Assembly (NCBI GenBank): GCA_905181735.1
Contig: CAJIYR010000004.1
Location: 1-64,000 of the forward strand
Direction of reading: 5' to 3'
Source: an uncultured Hyphomicrobiales bacterium
Lineage (GTDB): Bacteria > Pseudomonadota > Alphaproteobacteria > Rhizobiales > TMED25
Length of the DNA: 64,000 nucleotides
Position 1 is the first letter of the stretch; every line of letters begins with the position of its first letter. Of the stretch, positions 37,901 through 46,457 are shown one piece after another. The position numbers were made by a program, and so were the translations under genes. Below the pieces are notes generated by a model that ran no database searches, was not told where the DNA came from, and saw only the letters and a list, made by a program, of their open reading frames with translations.

Positions 37901-39343
37901 CTACTCTCTTAACGAATTTCCTAATGATTCAATGGAAGTGCGAATAGATGGGTCTTCTTTGATAAGACGTTCAATTTTTCTAACAGCATGTAAAACGGTT
38001 GTATGATCTCTTCCACCAAATTTCCTTCCAATTTCAGGCAAAGATCTAGAAGTAAGTATTTTTGCTAGGTACATTCCTATTTGTCTAGGGTAAACTATAG
38101 TTTTATGTCTTCTTGGTGATAATAAGTCTTGTTTAGTGACATTAAAGTGCCCACTAATAGCTCTTAGAACATCTTCTATCATAACTTGTCTATTTTGCTC
38201 TTCGCTTATTAGATCTTGAATTGTTGCCGCTGCTTCTTCAACTGTTATTGGTCTTTTATTTAGGCTGTGTGCAGCTATTATTCTATTCATAGCACCCTCG
38301 AGCTCTCTGCCAGAACTTTGAATTCTTCTAGCAAGAAAATCTAAAACTGCTTGTGATATTTCGATCCTAGGATTACCCCTTAGAGTCTGAGACAGTCTTT
38401 TTTCTAATATACCTCTTCTTATATCAAAATCAGTTGGTCCTATTTGAGCAACTAAACCACCCGATAACCTTGATTTCATTCTATCGTCCAGCATTTCTAG
38501 TTTTGATGGAGGAAGGTCGCCCGCTATAACTATTTGGTGTTTAGAGGTATCTAAAGCATTAAAAATATGACAAAATTCTTGTTGAACTGCTTTTCCTTGA
38601 AGAAATTGCATATCATCAATTAAAAGAATATCAATATCTGAAAATATTTTTTTAAAGGATATTGTATCCCTTGCTTTAACCGCTTCGACAAAAGAGCTCA
38701 TAAACCTGACTGCAGATAAGAAGAGGACTTTTCTTTCAGGTCTTTTAGACCGTGATTCCCAAGCTATTGAATTCATAAGATGAGTTTTGCCAGTACCAAC
38801 AGGTCCGTGTATATAGAGAGGATTAAATTCTATAGGCTCGCTTTTTGAAGGGCAAGCTACCCTTGATGCAGCAGCATGAGCGAGAGCATTAGATCTACCA
38901 ATTACATAATTAGAAAAAGTAAACCTTCTATCTAATGGAGTTCCATGGCCCATAAGATCTAAGTCATCTTGTATATTAATATTTGAACTAGGATTTTTTT
39001 CACTACTACTATTTCTGACACCACTATTAATATTTTGAATACCGTTTAAAGATTTTTCTTTGTTGGATTCCCCATGTGCTCTTACACGAAGCTCTATTCT
39101 TTTTATTTCAGAATTTTCAGCACTCCAAAGGTCTAAAAGTTTTTCTGAATACCTAGATTTTATCCAGCTCTTTAGAAATAAAGTGGGGACGGAAAGAGTA
39201 AGTGTACCTGCGTCATATGTACTTGGAACAACTCTAGTGAACCAACTATTATACAAGTCAGAACCAAGCTGAGAACGTAATTTTATAGTTATTTTATCCC
39301 ACTGACTTTCTAGGCTATGCTTTTTCTTTACTGTTGTATCCAC
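37901..39343 (-). CDS. dnaA: Chromosomal replication initiator DnaA
   Basis: AAA+ initiator that melts the origin. The 480 residues show domain I (residues about 10-85), a variable linker rich in Ser and Asn, the AAA+ core from about 135, and the DNA-binding domain IV with the DnaA-box signature GGRDHTTVLHAVRKIERL at the C-terminus. Walker A reads HGPVGTGKTHLM, where most DnaA proteins have GLGKTHL; Walker B is ILLIDDMQFL. The start codon overlaps the end of the rhodanese gene by 16 bases. It lies about 20.5 kb from the putative origin. Confidence 0.98.
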   Translation of the reverse strand: MDTTVKKKHSLESQWDKITIKLRSQLGSDLYNSWFTRVVPSTYDAGTLTLSVPTLFLKSWIKSRYSEKLLDLWSAENSEIKRIELRVRAHGESNKEKSLNGIQNINSGVRNSSSEKNPSSNINIQDDLDLMGHGTPLDRRFTFSNYVIGRSNALAHAAASRVACPSKSEPIEFNPLYIHGPVGTGKTHLMNSIAWESRSKRPERKVLFLSAVRFMSSFVEAVKARDTISFKKIFSDIDILLIDDMQFLQGKAVQQEFCHIFNALDTSKHQIVIAGDLPPSKLEMLDDRMKSRLSGGLVAQIGPTDFDIRRGILEKRLSQTLRGNPRIEISQAVLDFLARRIQSSGRELEGAMNRIIAAHSLNKRPITVEEAAATIQDLISEEQNRQVMIEDVLRAISGHFNVTKQDLLSPRRHKTIVYPRQIGMYLAKILTSRSLPEIGRKFGGRDHTTVLHAVRKIERLIKEDPSIRTSIESLGNSLRE

Positions 39344-39783
39344 GGTAATCCCTCACACTTCCAGCCATTTGTTATTCCTCTTTTATGAGAAAGATCAGGG
39401 TCGCCTTCAAAACCATATAATACATTGTATGAATTATCCCAGCCTATACTTGTCATTAATTTTGCCGCATTGCTTGATCTTGCACCGGAGCGACACATAA
39501 AAAATAGCGTATTATCTGAATTAAAATCCAATTCTTTAAGAATATTTTCAATTTCAAACTCAAAATTATGGTTTACATCCATTGAAGGATAATGTTGCCA
39601 CTCGACATTATGTACATATTTATTTGCAGTAGATAAATCAGGCATTCCAACGAAATTTAATTCAGCTTTTGTTCTTACATCTATTAATTGTGAAGAGGGT
39701 TCAGACAAAAGATAATTCCAAACATCACTAGGGTGAACATCACCAGCATAATCATTATTTTCATTTATTACTTTTACATTCAT
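39328..39783 (-). CDS. Rhodanese-like domain protein
   Basis: Single rhodanese domain of 151 residues, likely a cytoplasmic sulfurtransferase or persulfide carrier. The active-site loop FMCRSGARSSNAA contains the catalytic Cys. QLIDVRTKAELNFVGMPDL and GFEGDPDLSHKRGITNGWKCEGLPW are typical of a proteobacterial subfamily with a C-terminal GLPW. It is the first gene of the transcript that continues into dnaA, which it overlaps by 16 bases. A good promoter and a perfect palindrome precede it. Why a rhodanese should be coupled to dnaA is not obvious. Confidence 0.92.
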   Translation of the reverse strand: MNVKVINENNDYAGDVHPSDVWNYLLSEPSSQLIDVRTKAELNFVGMPDLSTANKYVHNVEWQHYPSMDVNHNFEFEIENILKELDFNSDNTLFFMCRSGARSSNAAKLMTSIGWDNSYNVLYGFEGDPDLSHKRGITNGWKCEGLPWIQQ

Positions 39784-39858
39784 TTTTTGTCTAACTCGTA
39801 TTTAAAATTAATAATAAAAACTATTTTTTAGCTAGTATGAAAATATGTTTACATTAAG

Positions 39859-39887
39859 ACTATAGCGGTAAATAAAAGAAAATTCAA
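39859..39887 (-). promoter_or_regulatory. Sigma70-type promoter of the rhodanese-dnaA operon
   Basis: On the minus strand TTGAAT (39887-39882) and TATAGT (39864-39859) are separated by 17 bases. Transcription would start near 39852 and leave a leader of about 70 bases before the rhodanese ATG. It is the best promoter match in the gap and directly abuts the palindrome. Confidence 0.55.
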
Positions 39888-39894
39888 AGTAGAT

Positions 39895-39926
39895 TTATTG
39901 ATGATCAGTATGCTGATCATCAATAA
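39895..39926. promoter_or_regulatory. Perfect 32-bp palindrome upstream of the dnaA operon promoter
   Basis: Arms TTATTGATGATCAG and CTGATCATCAATAA, 14 bp each and perfectly complementary, around TATG. The centre is about 58 bases upstream of the predicted start of transcription and the right side of the promoter -35 box is only seven bases away. No T run follows in either direction, so it is not a normal terminator. It is likely a binding site for a dimeric or tetrameric regulator. Confidence 0.55.
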
Positions 39927-40333
39927 TAACATCATTATAGCTCTAATAGAAACTTTGGATTATGTTGCAAGCAATTGAAGAACAATAAAAAAATCTGATT
40001 TAATAATTAACTATTTATTAATAATTAAAATTTTAAAAAAAATATTTTTTGGTAATTTTTATTATATTATTTATAGGTGAATATATATGTATATGACATT
40101 TTCTAGCTAAGTTATTGTTATAAAACGAATAATTTTTTTGTTTTTTTTGTATAAGTAGATTTATATTTGTTGACATAAATTATTTTTTTTCAAAAAATGA
40201 TTCGGTAAAAAATTTAGTTAATTGCTTATTGTTATTTTAAGAAAAAACATAATTTTTTATTTATAAATTAGATTAGACACTATTATTTTTTTTGAAAAAG
40301 TAATTTATTGTGTATTGGGGTATTATTAATCCT

Positions 40334-40360
40334 ATACCAAATAGCAATATTATTTGGTAT
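40334..40360 (-). terminator. Hairpin after rpsT
   Basis: Perfect 10-bp arms ATACCAAATA and TATTTGGTAT enclose seven bases. It begins ten bases after the rpsT stop. On the rpsT transcript the bases that follow are AGGATTAATAATA, a weak tail, so it is either a poor terminator or a 3'-end stabiliser. On the other strand a T7 run follows, but no gene there needs it. Confidence 0.5.
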
Positions 40361-40369
40361 GAGATTTTT

Positions 40370-40636
40370 TTAGGAAGCCAGATTAATTATGCGTTTAGTT
40401 AAACGGGATATTTTCCTTGCGGCTTGTTTTCTATTGAAAGCACCTTTTTGAGCTCCCCGCATTAATTCCGGTTGAGCGGCTTTTAATGCTGCTTGAGCCA
40501 AAGATTTGTCACCTAATTCGATTGCCTCTTCTGCTTTTCTTACAGAAGTTCTAACTTTGCTTCTTCTCATTTTATTAACAAGTGTTCTAGTCGCTATTTT
40601 TCGAACCATTTTTTTAGCTGATTTAGTGTTTGCCAT
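40370..40636 (-). CDS. rpsT: 30S ribosomal protein S20
   Basis: Small-subunit protein that binds 16S rRNA early in assembly. It has 88 residues and is very basic. [30 protein letters not shown] is the standard N-terminus and [31 protein letters not shown] the C-terminal part. rpsT next to the dnaA region is a common alphaproteobacterial arrangement. It has its own good promoter (40683-40711). Confidence 0.98.
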   Translation of the reverse strand: MANTKSAKKMVRKIATRTLVNKMRRSKVRTSVRKAEEAIELGDKSLAQAALKAAQPELMRGAQKGAFNRKQAARKISRLTKRIINLAS

Positions 40637-40682
40637 GCAATACTCTTATTTTAAATAATTAAATATATATATGAATAACACA

Positions 40683-40711
40683 CATATAATGGTCGAATGG
40701 ACATACGTCAA
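40683..40711 (-). promoter_or_regulatory. Sigma70-type promoter of rpsT
   Basis: On the minus strand TTGACG (40711-40706) and TATATG (40688-40683) lie 17 bases apart. Transcription would start about 40 bases before the rpsT ATG. The near-consensus -35 box stands out from the AT-rich background and fits the high expression of a ribosomal protein. Confidence 0.6.
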
Positions 40712-40722
40712 CAATATGTTTA

Positions 40723-41514
40723 TTATTTATCTAAAAAATTTGGATTCCTTTTTTCTTTAAAAGCTTTTATTCCTTCAATGGAATCTTTTGTATCAAATAA
40801 TGAATAGAATAGTTCTCTTTCATTTTTAAGATCCGCCGGCTCAAGCTTAAATTTTTCGTACTCACAATCCTTAATAGATTTTTTTATAGAAAGAATAGAT
40901 TTTAAAGACATTTTTGATATTTTTGAAGAAATTTTCAACGCCTCCTCTATAAGATTTTCTTTTTTGTGAAGACTGTTAACTAAACCAATACGATAAGCTT
41001 CATTAGCATTTATTATTTTACCTGTTAAACACAACTCCATAGCATGTGATTTCCCAATAATTTTAGGTAATCGTTTTGTTGCCCCACCACCTGGCATTAA
41101 TCCTAATAGAATTTCTGGTTGCGAAAACTTGGCGCTATCCGATGCAATTCGGATATCGCATAATAATGCTAATTCGCATCCACCACCAAGAGCATAGCCA
41201 GAAATAGCAGCAATAATTGGTTTTTTTATATCGTTCATATACAAAGGCCATTTTGCAATAAAGAATTCAATATTTTCTTCTTTATACCTTTTTAAATTGT
41301 CATCAAATTCGTTGATATCTGCTCCGGCAGCAAAAATAGTATCCGAACCTGTTATAATTATACATTTGATATTATTATCTTCATCGGCAATTCTCAATGC
41401 ATTGTATAGTTCTTCTGTCATTTCTTCATTAATTGCATTCATATGACCGGGTCTATTTAATTTAATTAGATAAGTTTTAGAATGAATTTCAGTTAATATA
41501 GTTTTATATTTCAT
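40723..41514 (-). CDS. Enoyl-CoA hydratase/isomerase family protein
   Basis: Crotonase-fold enzyme of 263 residues. The oxyanion-hole stretches are AAGADINEF and AAISGYALGGGCELALLCDI, with the first catalytic Glu in CELALL. The second lies in QPEILLGLMPGGGATKRLP. The closest functional class is short-chain enoyl-CoA hydratase of beta-oxidation, but crotonases have many substrates. In Alphaproteobacteria an enoyl-CoA hydratase often lies between mutM and rpsT. Its start overlaps the mutM end by 11 bases. Confidence 0.93.
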   Translation of the reverse strand: MKYKTILTEIHSKTYLIKLNRPGHMNAINEEMTEELYNALRIADEDNNIKCIIITGSDTIFAAGADINEFDDNLKRYKEENIEFFIAKWPLYMNDIKKPIIAAISGYALGGGCELALLCDIRIASDSAKFSQPEILLGLMPGGGATKRLPKIIGKSHAMELCLTGKIINANEAYRIGLVNSLHKKENLIEEALKISSKISKMSLKSILSIKKSIKDCEYEKFKLEPADLKNERELFYSLFDTKDSIEGIKAFKEKRNPNFLDK

Positions 41515-42373
41515 GGTTTTGTAATTCTTGACAACTGTTACAGAAGAAAGTTGACCTTCCTGATTGTTTTATTTTTTTAATTGTTCCAGAGCAATTTTTT
41601 CGGTTACATCTTTTACCTTCACAATTATAAGCATTAAATTCATTTTGAAAATATCCCAAATCACCATTTGGAAGCCTGTGATCACTAATAGTTGATCCGC
41701 CAGCTTCTATTGCTTTATTTAAGATAAATTTTACTGATTTTACAAGTTTTTTCATGTTATTTTCTGAATCTTTGTAGTCAGCTATTTCGTAGCACGAGGT
41801 AAGAGGACTTATTCTGGAGTGATACAACGCCTCTGAAGCATAAATATTACCTATTCCACCTACTATATTTTGATCTAATAAAGCTGTTTTGATATTACAT
41901 TTTTTATTTGTTATTTTATTTAATAAATACTTAGTATTAAATTCATCACTTAAGGCATCTGGGCCAATATTTTTTAATAAACGGTGCTGATTTATTTCGC
42001 TGATTTTAGTAATGTCCATTAGACCAAATCTTCTTGGGTCTATGTATTTAATTATTAAATTATTAGACGTATAAAAGACAACATGTGTATGTTTAATGTT
42101 TTTATCGTCATCTAGTGTATTTTTTTGGATTAAAAAATTTCCTGACATCCCTAGATGCACAATCAAAACATAATTATTATTAAGATAGATAAGAATATAT
42201 TTTGCTTTACGGCCAAAAGAAGTAATGCTACTTCCTTTTAATTTATCGATAAAATCTAATGGAAATGGAAATCTTAAATTTAGACGGTTCTGCTTAACAT
42301 CTATAATAGAATGTTTTTCTATAGCCTTGCAAAGGCTTCTTTTAATAATTTCTACTTCAGGTAATTCAGGCAT
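41504..42373 (-). CDS. mutM: Formamidopyrimidine-DNA glycosylase
   Basis: Removes 8-oxoguanine and formamidopyrimidines from DNA. It has 289 residues. MPELPEVE carries the catalytic Pro2 and Glu3. NIYASEALYHSRISP is the helix-two-turn-helix, and the zinc finger at the C-terminus is CNRKNC...CNSC. The first pair has four residues between the cysteines, a form also seen in other Alphaproteobacteria. It is the first gene of the mutM-echA unit and diverges from ubiE with 64 bases between. Confidence 0.97.
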   Translation of the reverse strand: MPELPEVEIIKRSLCKAIEKHSIIDVKQNRLNLRFPFPLDFIDKLKGSSITSFGRKAKYILIYLNNNYVLIVHLGMSGNFLIQKNTLDDDKNIKHTHVVFYTSNNLIIKYIDPRRFGLMDITKISEINQHRLLKNIGPDALSDEFNTKYLLNKITNKKCNIKTALLDQNIVGGIGNIYASEALYHSRISPLTSCYEIADYKDSENNMKKLVKSVKFILNKAIEAGGSTISDHRLPNGDLGYFQNEFNAYNCEGKRCNRKNCSGTIKKIKQSGRSTFFCNSCQELQNHEI

Positions 42374-42437
42374 GTGTTATAATAGATAATTATATTTTAA
42401 ATTGAAATTAAAATAAGAGAAAATTAGTAAAATAAAA

Positions 42438-43205
42438 ATGAATAAAAATAAAAATAAAGATTTAACGCACTTTGGTAATGCTATTGTATCAAAACAAGAG
42501 AAATCAATTAAAGTTAACAATGTTTTTAGTTCGGTATCTAATAATTATGATTTGATGAATGATATTATGTCAATTGGAGCCCATCGACTATGGAAAGATG
42601 CAATGGTAAATTGGATTCCACAAATTGATTCGCATAATAGCTTTTGTCATATTGATATTGCCGGAGGTACCGGAGACATCGCATATCGTTTGCTGAATAG
42701 ATTTTCTGATAATTTTTCCAGTCATATTGTTGATCTTAATCCAGAAATGATTAACTTTGCAGTAGCGAGGTCTGAAAGGCAAAAGTTTTTAGACAGGATT
42801 AGTTTTTCTGTAGGTAATGCTGAAAAGCTGCCAATTAAATCGAATAGCATTGATTTGGTAACAATTGCTTTTGGAATTAGAAATGTTGTTACAATAGAGA
42901 ACGCATTAAGTGAAGTATTTAGGGTTTTAAAGTATGGTGGAAGATTTATTTGCTTAGAATTTTCCGATGTATCTGTACCTTTGCTAGATAAGATATATGA
43001 TTACTATTCTTTTAATGTTATACCAGAGCTTGGTCGAATAATTGCAGGTGATTTAGAGTCTTATCAATATCTAGTTGAAAGCATAAGACGTTTTCCAAAT
43101 CAAAAAACTTTTTGCGAAATGATTGAAGGGGCTGGTTTTGATAATGTTAAATGGAGAAATCTATCTGGCGGAATCGCAACACTTCACTCTGCATGGCGAC
43201 TTTAA
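42438..43205 (+). CDS. ubiE: Ubiquinone/menaquinone C-methyltransferase UbiE
   Basis: SAM-dependent C-methylation of the quinone ring in ubiquinone synthesis (COQ5 family). It has 255 residues. VFSSVSNNYDLMNDIMSIGAHRLWKDAM is the family N-terminus, DIAGGTGDIAYRLL the SAM-binding loop, and ITIAFGIRNV-like VTIAFGIRNVVTIENALSEVFRVLKYGG the next signature. With ubiB directly downstream it forms a ubiquinone operon, a conserved pair in Proteobacteria, here followed by coaBC and dut. Confidence 0.97.
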   Translation: MNKNKNKDLTHFGNAIVSKQEKSIKVNNVFSSVSNNYDLMNDIMSIGAHRLWKDAMVNWIPQIDSHNSFCHIDIAGGTGDIAYRLLNRFSDNFSSHIVDLNPEMINFAVARSERQKFLDRISFSVGNAEKLPIKSNSIDLVTIAFGIRNVVTIENALSEVFRVLKYGGRFICLEFSDVSVPLLDKIYDYYSFNVIPELGRIIAGDLESYQYLVESIRRFPNQKTFCEMIEGAGFDNVKWRNLSGGIATLHSAWRL

Positions 43206-43220
43206 TTAAGGTTTTAAGTT

Positions 43221-44741
43221 ATGAATTTTTTTACTCAACTTGCTAACTCTACTAAGGTAATAATAACTTTTATAGGAAGCGATATTCCCGAAGTATTTAT
43301 ACCAAAAGGTCGGGGGGCATTTTTATTTTCATTATTCTTTAATAAGAAGAAAAATAAAGATGCCTCAAGCAAATCTTTTTCATCAACTCTTACTAAATTA
43401 GGTCCTAGTTATATTAAACTAGGTCAGTTTTTAGCAACAAGACCTGATATAATAGGATTAAATTCTGCAGAGGAATTATCAATTTTACAAGATGAGGTAC
43501 CGGCATTCCCAAGAGAAGAGGCTGAAAAGATAATATCCGATGAATTTGGATTACCAGTAAAAGATTTATTTATAGAATTCGATAACGTGGTAGCAGCTGC
43601 TTCAATAGCTCAAGTACACAAGGCTAAGATACGGCGCGATGAAATAGAGATAGACGTGGCTGTTAAAGTTCTTAGACCTGGTATCGAGGATAAATTTAAC
43701 AGGGATTTTCAAGTTTTTTATTTTATTTCAGGGCTATTAGAAAAATTTAACCCTTCCCTAAAAAGATTAAAGTTTGCAGAATCTATAGAAACACTTGAAA
43801 GGTCTGTAGATTTGGAAATGGATTTAAGGTTAGAGGCTGCAGCAATATCAGAAATGACTGATAATTTAATTGATTCAGATGAATTTATTTTACCAAGTAT
43901 TTTTTGGGATAAGACTTCTAAAAAGGTACTAACAACAGAATGGATTGATGGTGTTTCTGTTGGAAACAAGCAAGCATTAATAGACAAAGGATATGACTTA
44001 AGTAGTATTGCAAGAATTATTATTCAATCTTTTTTAACGCAAGCCTTAAGGCATGGCTTTTTTCATGCAGACATGCACCCAGGTAATTTGTTTATAAATA
44101 ATGACGGTAAATTAGTTATGGTTGATTTTGGTATCATGGGAAGGCTGGGTCATAAAGAGCAAAATTTTTTAGCTGAAATATTATGGGGATTAATAAATAG
44201 AGATTACAAAAGAACAGCAGAGGTTCATTTCGAGGCAGGTTATGTTTCAGATAAAAGTAGAATTGATGAATTTAGTCAAGCTCTTAGATCTATTGGTGAG
44301 CCGTTGACAGGTCGTAATGCCAGCGAAATATCTATGGCAAGAGTATTGGCTCAATTATTTGACGTAACTGAACAATTTGATATGAAGACAAGACCTGAAC
44401 TCTTACTGCTACAAAAAACTATGGTTGTTACAGAAGGTGTAGCAAGAAGTTTGGATCCAAATTTAAATATGTGGGATATATCAAAGCCAATAGTATCTGA
44501 TTGGATGTCAAATACATTGTCACCAGCAGAAAAATTTAAAGACACTATGAATAGTGTTTCTGGATTAGGTAATATGATATCTCAGATACCTAACATTATT
44601 GATAAAGCTGAAAAAACAACAACTGATATTATTTCTATTTTAGATAAAACTGCTGAAAATAAAAATAAAAGAGATTTTAAAAGATATAAATATATAATAT
44701 TGATAATAGCCGCATTAATAGTTTTAACAATTTTAACGTGA
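43221..44741 (+). CDS. ubiB: Ubiquinone biosynthesis protein UbiB (atypical kinase)
   Basis: Atypical protein-kinase-like ATPase needed for ubiquinone synthesis, active at the inner membrane. It has 506 residues. The hallmark KxGQ motif is in TKLGPSYIKLGQFLATRPD near 60-75. AAASIAQVHKA, VAVKVLRPG and FFHADMHPGNLFI follow, then MVDFGIMG. One clear transmembrane segment ends the protein (YIILIIAALIVLTIL). It is read 15 bases after ubiE. Confidence 0.97.
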   Translation: MNFFTQLANSTKVIITFIGSDIPEVFIPKGRGAFLFSLFFNKKKNKDASSKSFSSTLTKLGPSYIKLGQFLATRPDIIGLNSAEELSILQDEVPAFPREEAEKIISDEFGLPVKDLFIEFDNVVAAASIAQVHKAKIRRDEIEIDVAVKVLRPGIEDKFNRDFQVFYFISGLLEKFNPSLKRLKFAESIETLERSVDLEMDLRLEAAAISEMTDNLIDSDEFILPSIFWDKTSKKVLTTEWIDGVSVGNKQALIDKGYDLSSIARIIIQSFLTQALRHGFFHADMHPGNLFINNDGKLVMVDFGIMGRLGHKEQNFLAEILWGLINRDYKRTAEVHFEAGYVSDKSRIDEFSQALRSIGEPLTGRNASEISMARVLAQLFDVTEQFDMKTRPELLLLQKTMVVTEGVARSLDPNLNMWDISKPIVSDWMSNTLSPAEKFKDTMNSVSGLGNMISQIPNIIDKAEKTTTDIISILDKTAENKNKRDFKRYKYIILIIAALIVLTILT

Positions 44742-44759
44742 ACTCTGAGATGAAAATGC

Positions 44760-45962
44760 ATGAGTGAATTAAAAAATAAAAACGTGCTTTTAATAATTGG
44801 TGGAGGAATTGCTGCATTTAAGGCGATAGATATTGTACGTTTATTGAAAGAAGAAAGAGCTAATGTAAATGTTATATTAACACACGCTGGTGAGAATTTT
44901 GTAACAAGCATATCGTTATCACAATTATCTGGAAACAGAGTAAGGACAGATTTATTTGATATGACTGGTGAATTGGAGATGAGCCACATAGAATTATCAC
45001 GTAAATCTGATATTATTATTGTTGCACCAGCAACGGCAGATTTAATTGCAAAAATGGCAAATGGTCAAGCAAATGATTTGGCATCAACGACATTATTAGC
45101 AGCCAATAAACCAATTATAATTTTACCATCAATGAATGTTAAGATGTGGGAACATCCTGCAACAAAGATAAATATCAATAAATTAAGAGATTATGAAGTT
45201 GAAGTACTTGGTCCAGATGAGGGTGAAATGGCATGTGGAGAGTATGGTTTTGGTAGAATGTTAGAACCAATAGATTTATTAAATTATTTGAAAGTTTTTT
45301 ATTCTTCAGAAAAAGCGTTATCTAAATTTAGTGCAATTGTGACAGCTGGACCAACGCACGAGCCCATAGATCCAGTTAGATATATTGCAAACAGGTCTTC
45401 AGGGAAACAAGGTTATGCAATTGCTGAGGCTTTAGCAAAAGCTGGTGTTAAGACTACATTGATATCAGGCCCAACCATATTAAAGAAACCAAAAGATGTT
45501 AACGTATTATACGTTGAAACGGCTCATGAAATGCTTAATATGGTAAAAAAATATATGCCAACAGATATAGCAATTTTTGCTGCTGCTGTTGCAGACTGGA
45601 AGGTTACTAATTATTCTCCAGATAAAATGAAGAAGAATGGTACTGGAAAAAATTTGTTGGAATTAGAGGAAAATCCAAATATTTTAGAGACTATCACTAA
45701 AAATATAGAGCAAAGACCAAAAATTGTTATTGGTTTTGCTGCAGAGACTAAAGATCTTATAAAAGAAGCAAAAATTAAGTTTAACTCAAAAGGAGCAGAT
45801 TGGATTTTAGCAAATGATGTTTCTGCAAAAAATAATGTATTTGGCAGTGATAGAAATAGCATATGCTTTATTTCCAAAGATGATCTAGAGGAATGGAATG
45901 AAATGTCTAAGGTGGAAGTAGCACAAAAATTAGTTAAAAGAATTATAAAAGAAATTTCATAA
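44760..45962 (+). CDS. coaBC: Bifunctional phosphopantothenoylcysteine decarboxylase / synthase
   Basis: Two steps of CoA synthesis in one protein of 400 residues. The N-terminal flavin decarboxylase (CoaC) shows IIGGGIAAFKAIDIVR, the active-site His in MSHIELSRKSD, APATADLIAKMANG, the MN motif as LPSMNVKMW, and the catalytic Cys in GEMACGEYGFGRM. The C-terminal synthase (CoaB) shows VTAGPTHEPIDPVRYIANRSSGKQGYAIAEALA. The one-base overlap with dut (TAATG) couples translation. coaBC-dut is a frequent pair. Confidence 0.98.
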   Translation: MSELKNKNVLLIIGGGIAAFKAIDIVRLLKEERANVNVILTHAGENFVTSISLSQLSGNRVRTDLFDMTGELEMSHIELSRKSDIIIVAPATADLIAKMANGQANDLASTTLLAANKPIIILPSMNVKMWEHPATKININKLRDYEVEVLGPDEGEMACGEYGFGRMLEPIDLLNYLKVFYSSEKALSKFSAIVTAGPTHEPIDPVRYIANRSSGKQGYAIAEALAKAGVKTTLISGPTILKKPKDVNVLYVETAHEMLNMVKKYMPTDIAIFAAAVADWKVTNYSPDKMKKNGTGKNLLELEENPNILETITKNIEQRPKIVIGFAAETKDLIKEAKIKFNSKGADWILANDVSAKNNVFGSDRNSICFISKDDLEEWNEMSKVEVAQKLVKRIIKEIS

Positions 45963-46432
45963 TGGTCTCAAGAGATAATATAGATATTAAAATTAAATTA
46001 ATAGAGACTGACTCAGATTTTATTTTACCAGAGTATCAAACAGAAGGAGCTGCTGGCATTGACTTGCGGGCTAATATAAATACAACGATAAATAGTCTGA
46101 ATATATTGCCAGGAAAATGGGAAAAAGTAAAAACAGGTATTGCCGTTGCCATACCAAAAGGTTTTGAAGGTCAAATAAGACCAAGGTCTGGTATTGCTTA
46201 TAAAAATGGGGTCACAGTTTTAAATTCTCCGGGCACAATCGATAGTGATTATAGGGGCGAAATAATGGTAATATTAATTAATCATAGTGCAAATAATTAT
46301 GAATTAAAGCATGGTGAAAGGATTGCGCAATTAGTGATTTCTCCAGTTATAAGAGCTAGTTTTACTTTGTTAGAATCGTTAGATTCAACTCTAAGGAATG
46401 AAAAAGGCTTTGGATCCACTGGCAATAAATAA
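45962..46432 (+). CDS. dut: Deoxyuridine 5'-triphosphate nucleotidohydrolase
   Basis: Hydrolyses dUTP to dUMP, keeping uracil out of DNA and feeding thymidylate synthesis. It has 156 residues. The five dUTPase motifs can be followed: GAAGIDLRA, RPRSGIAYKNGV, NSPGTIDSDYRGEI with the catalytic Asp, GERIAQLVI, and the C-terminal arm EKGFGSTG. It functions as a trimer in the family. No unusual feature. Confidence 0.98.
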   Translation: MVSRDNIDIKIKLIETDSDFILPEYQTEGAAGIDLRANINTTINSLNILPGKWEKVKTGIAVAIPKGFEGQIRPRSGIAYKNGVTVLNSPGTIDSDYRGEIMVILINHSANNYELKHGERIAQLVISPVIRASFTLLESLDSTLRNEKGFGSTGNK

Positions 46433-46457
46433 CATCAAAATTATATAGGTTATTATT

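Larger units (their letters stand above)
39784..40369. other. 586-bp intergenic region between rpsT and the rhodanese-dnaA operon
   Basis: The longest non-coding stretch of the window, extremely AT-rich with several T runs. At its left end are a promoter (39859-39887) and a 32-bp palindrome (39895-39926); at its right end a hairpin follows rpsT (40334-40360). I see no protein gene, no tRNA and no recognisable structured RNA in the 400 bases between them. Only very short reading frames are present. Confidence 0.75.
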
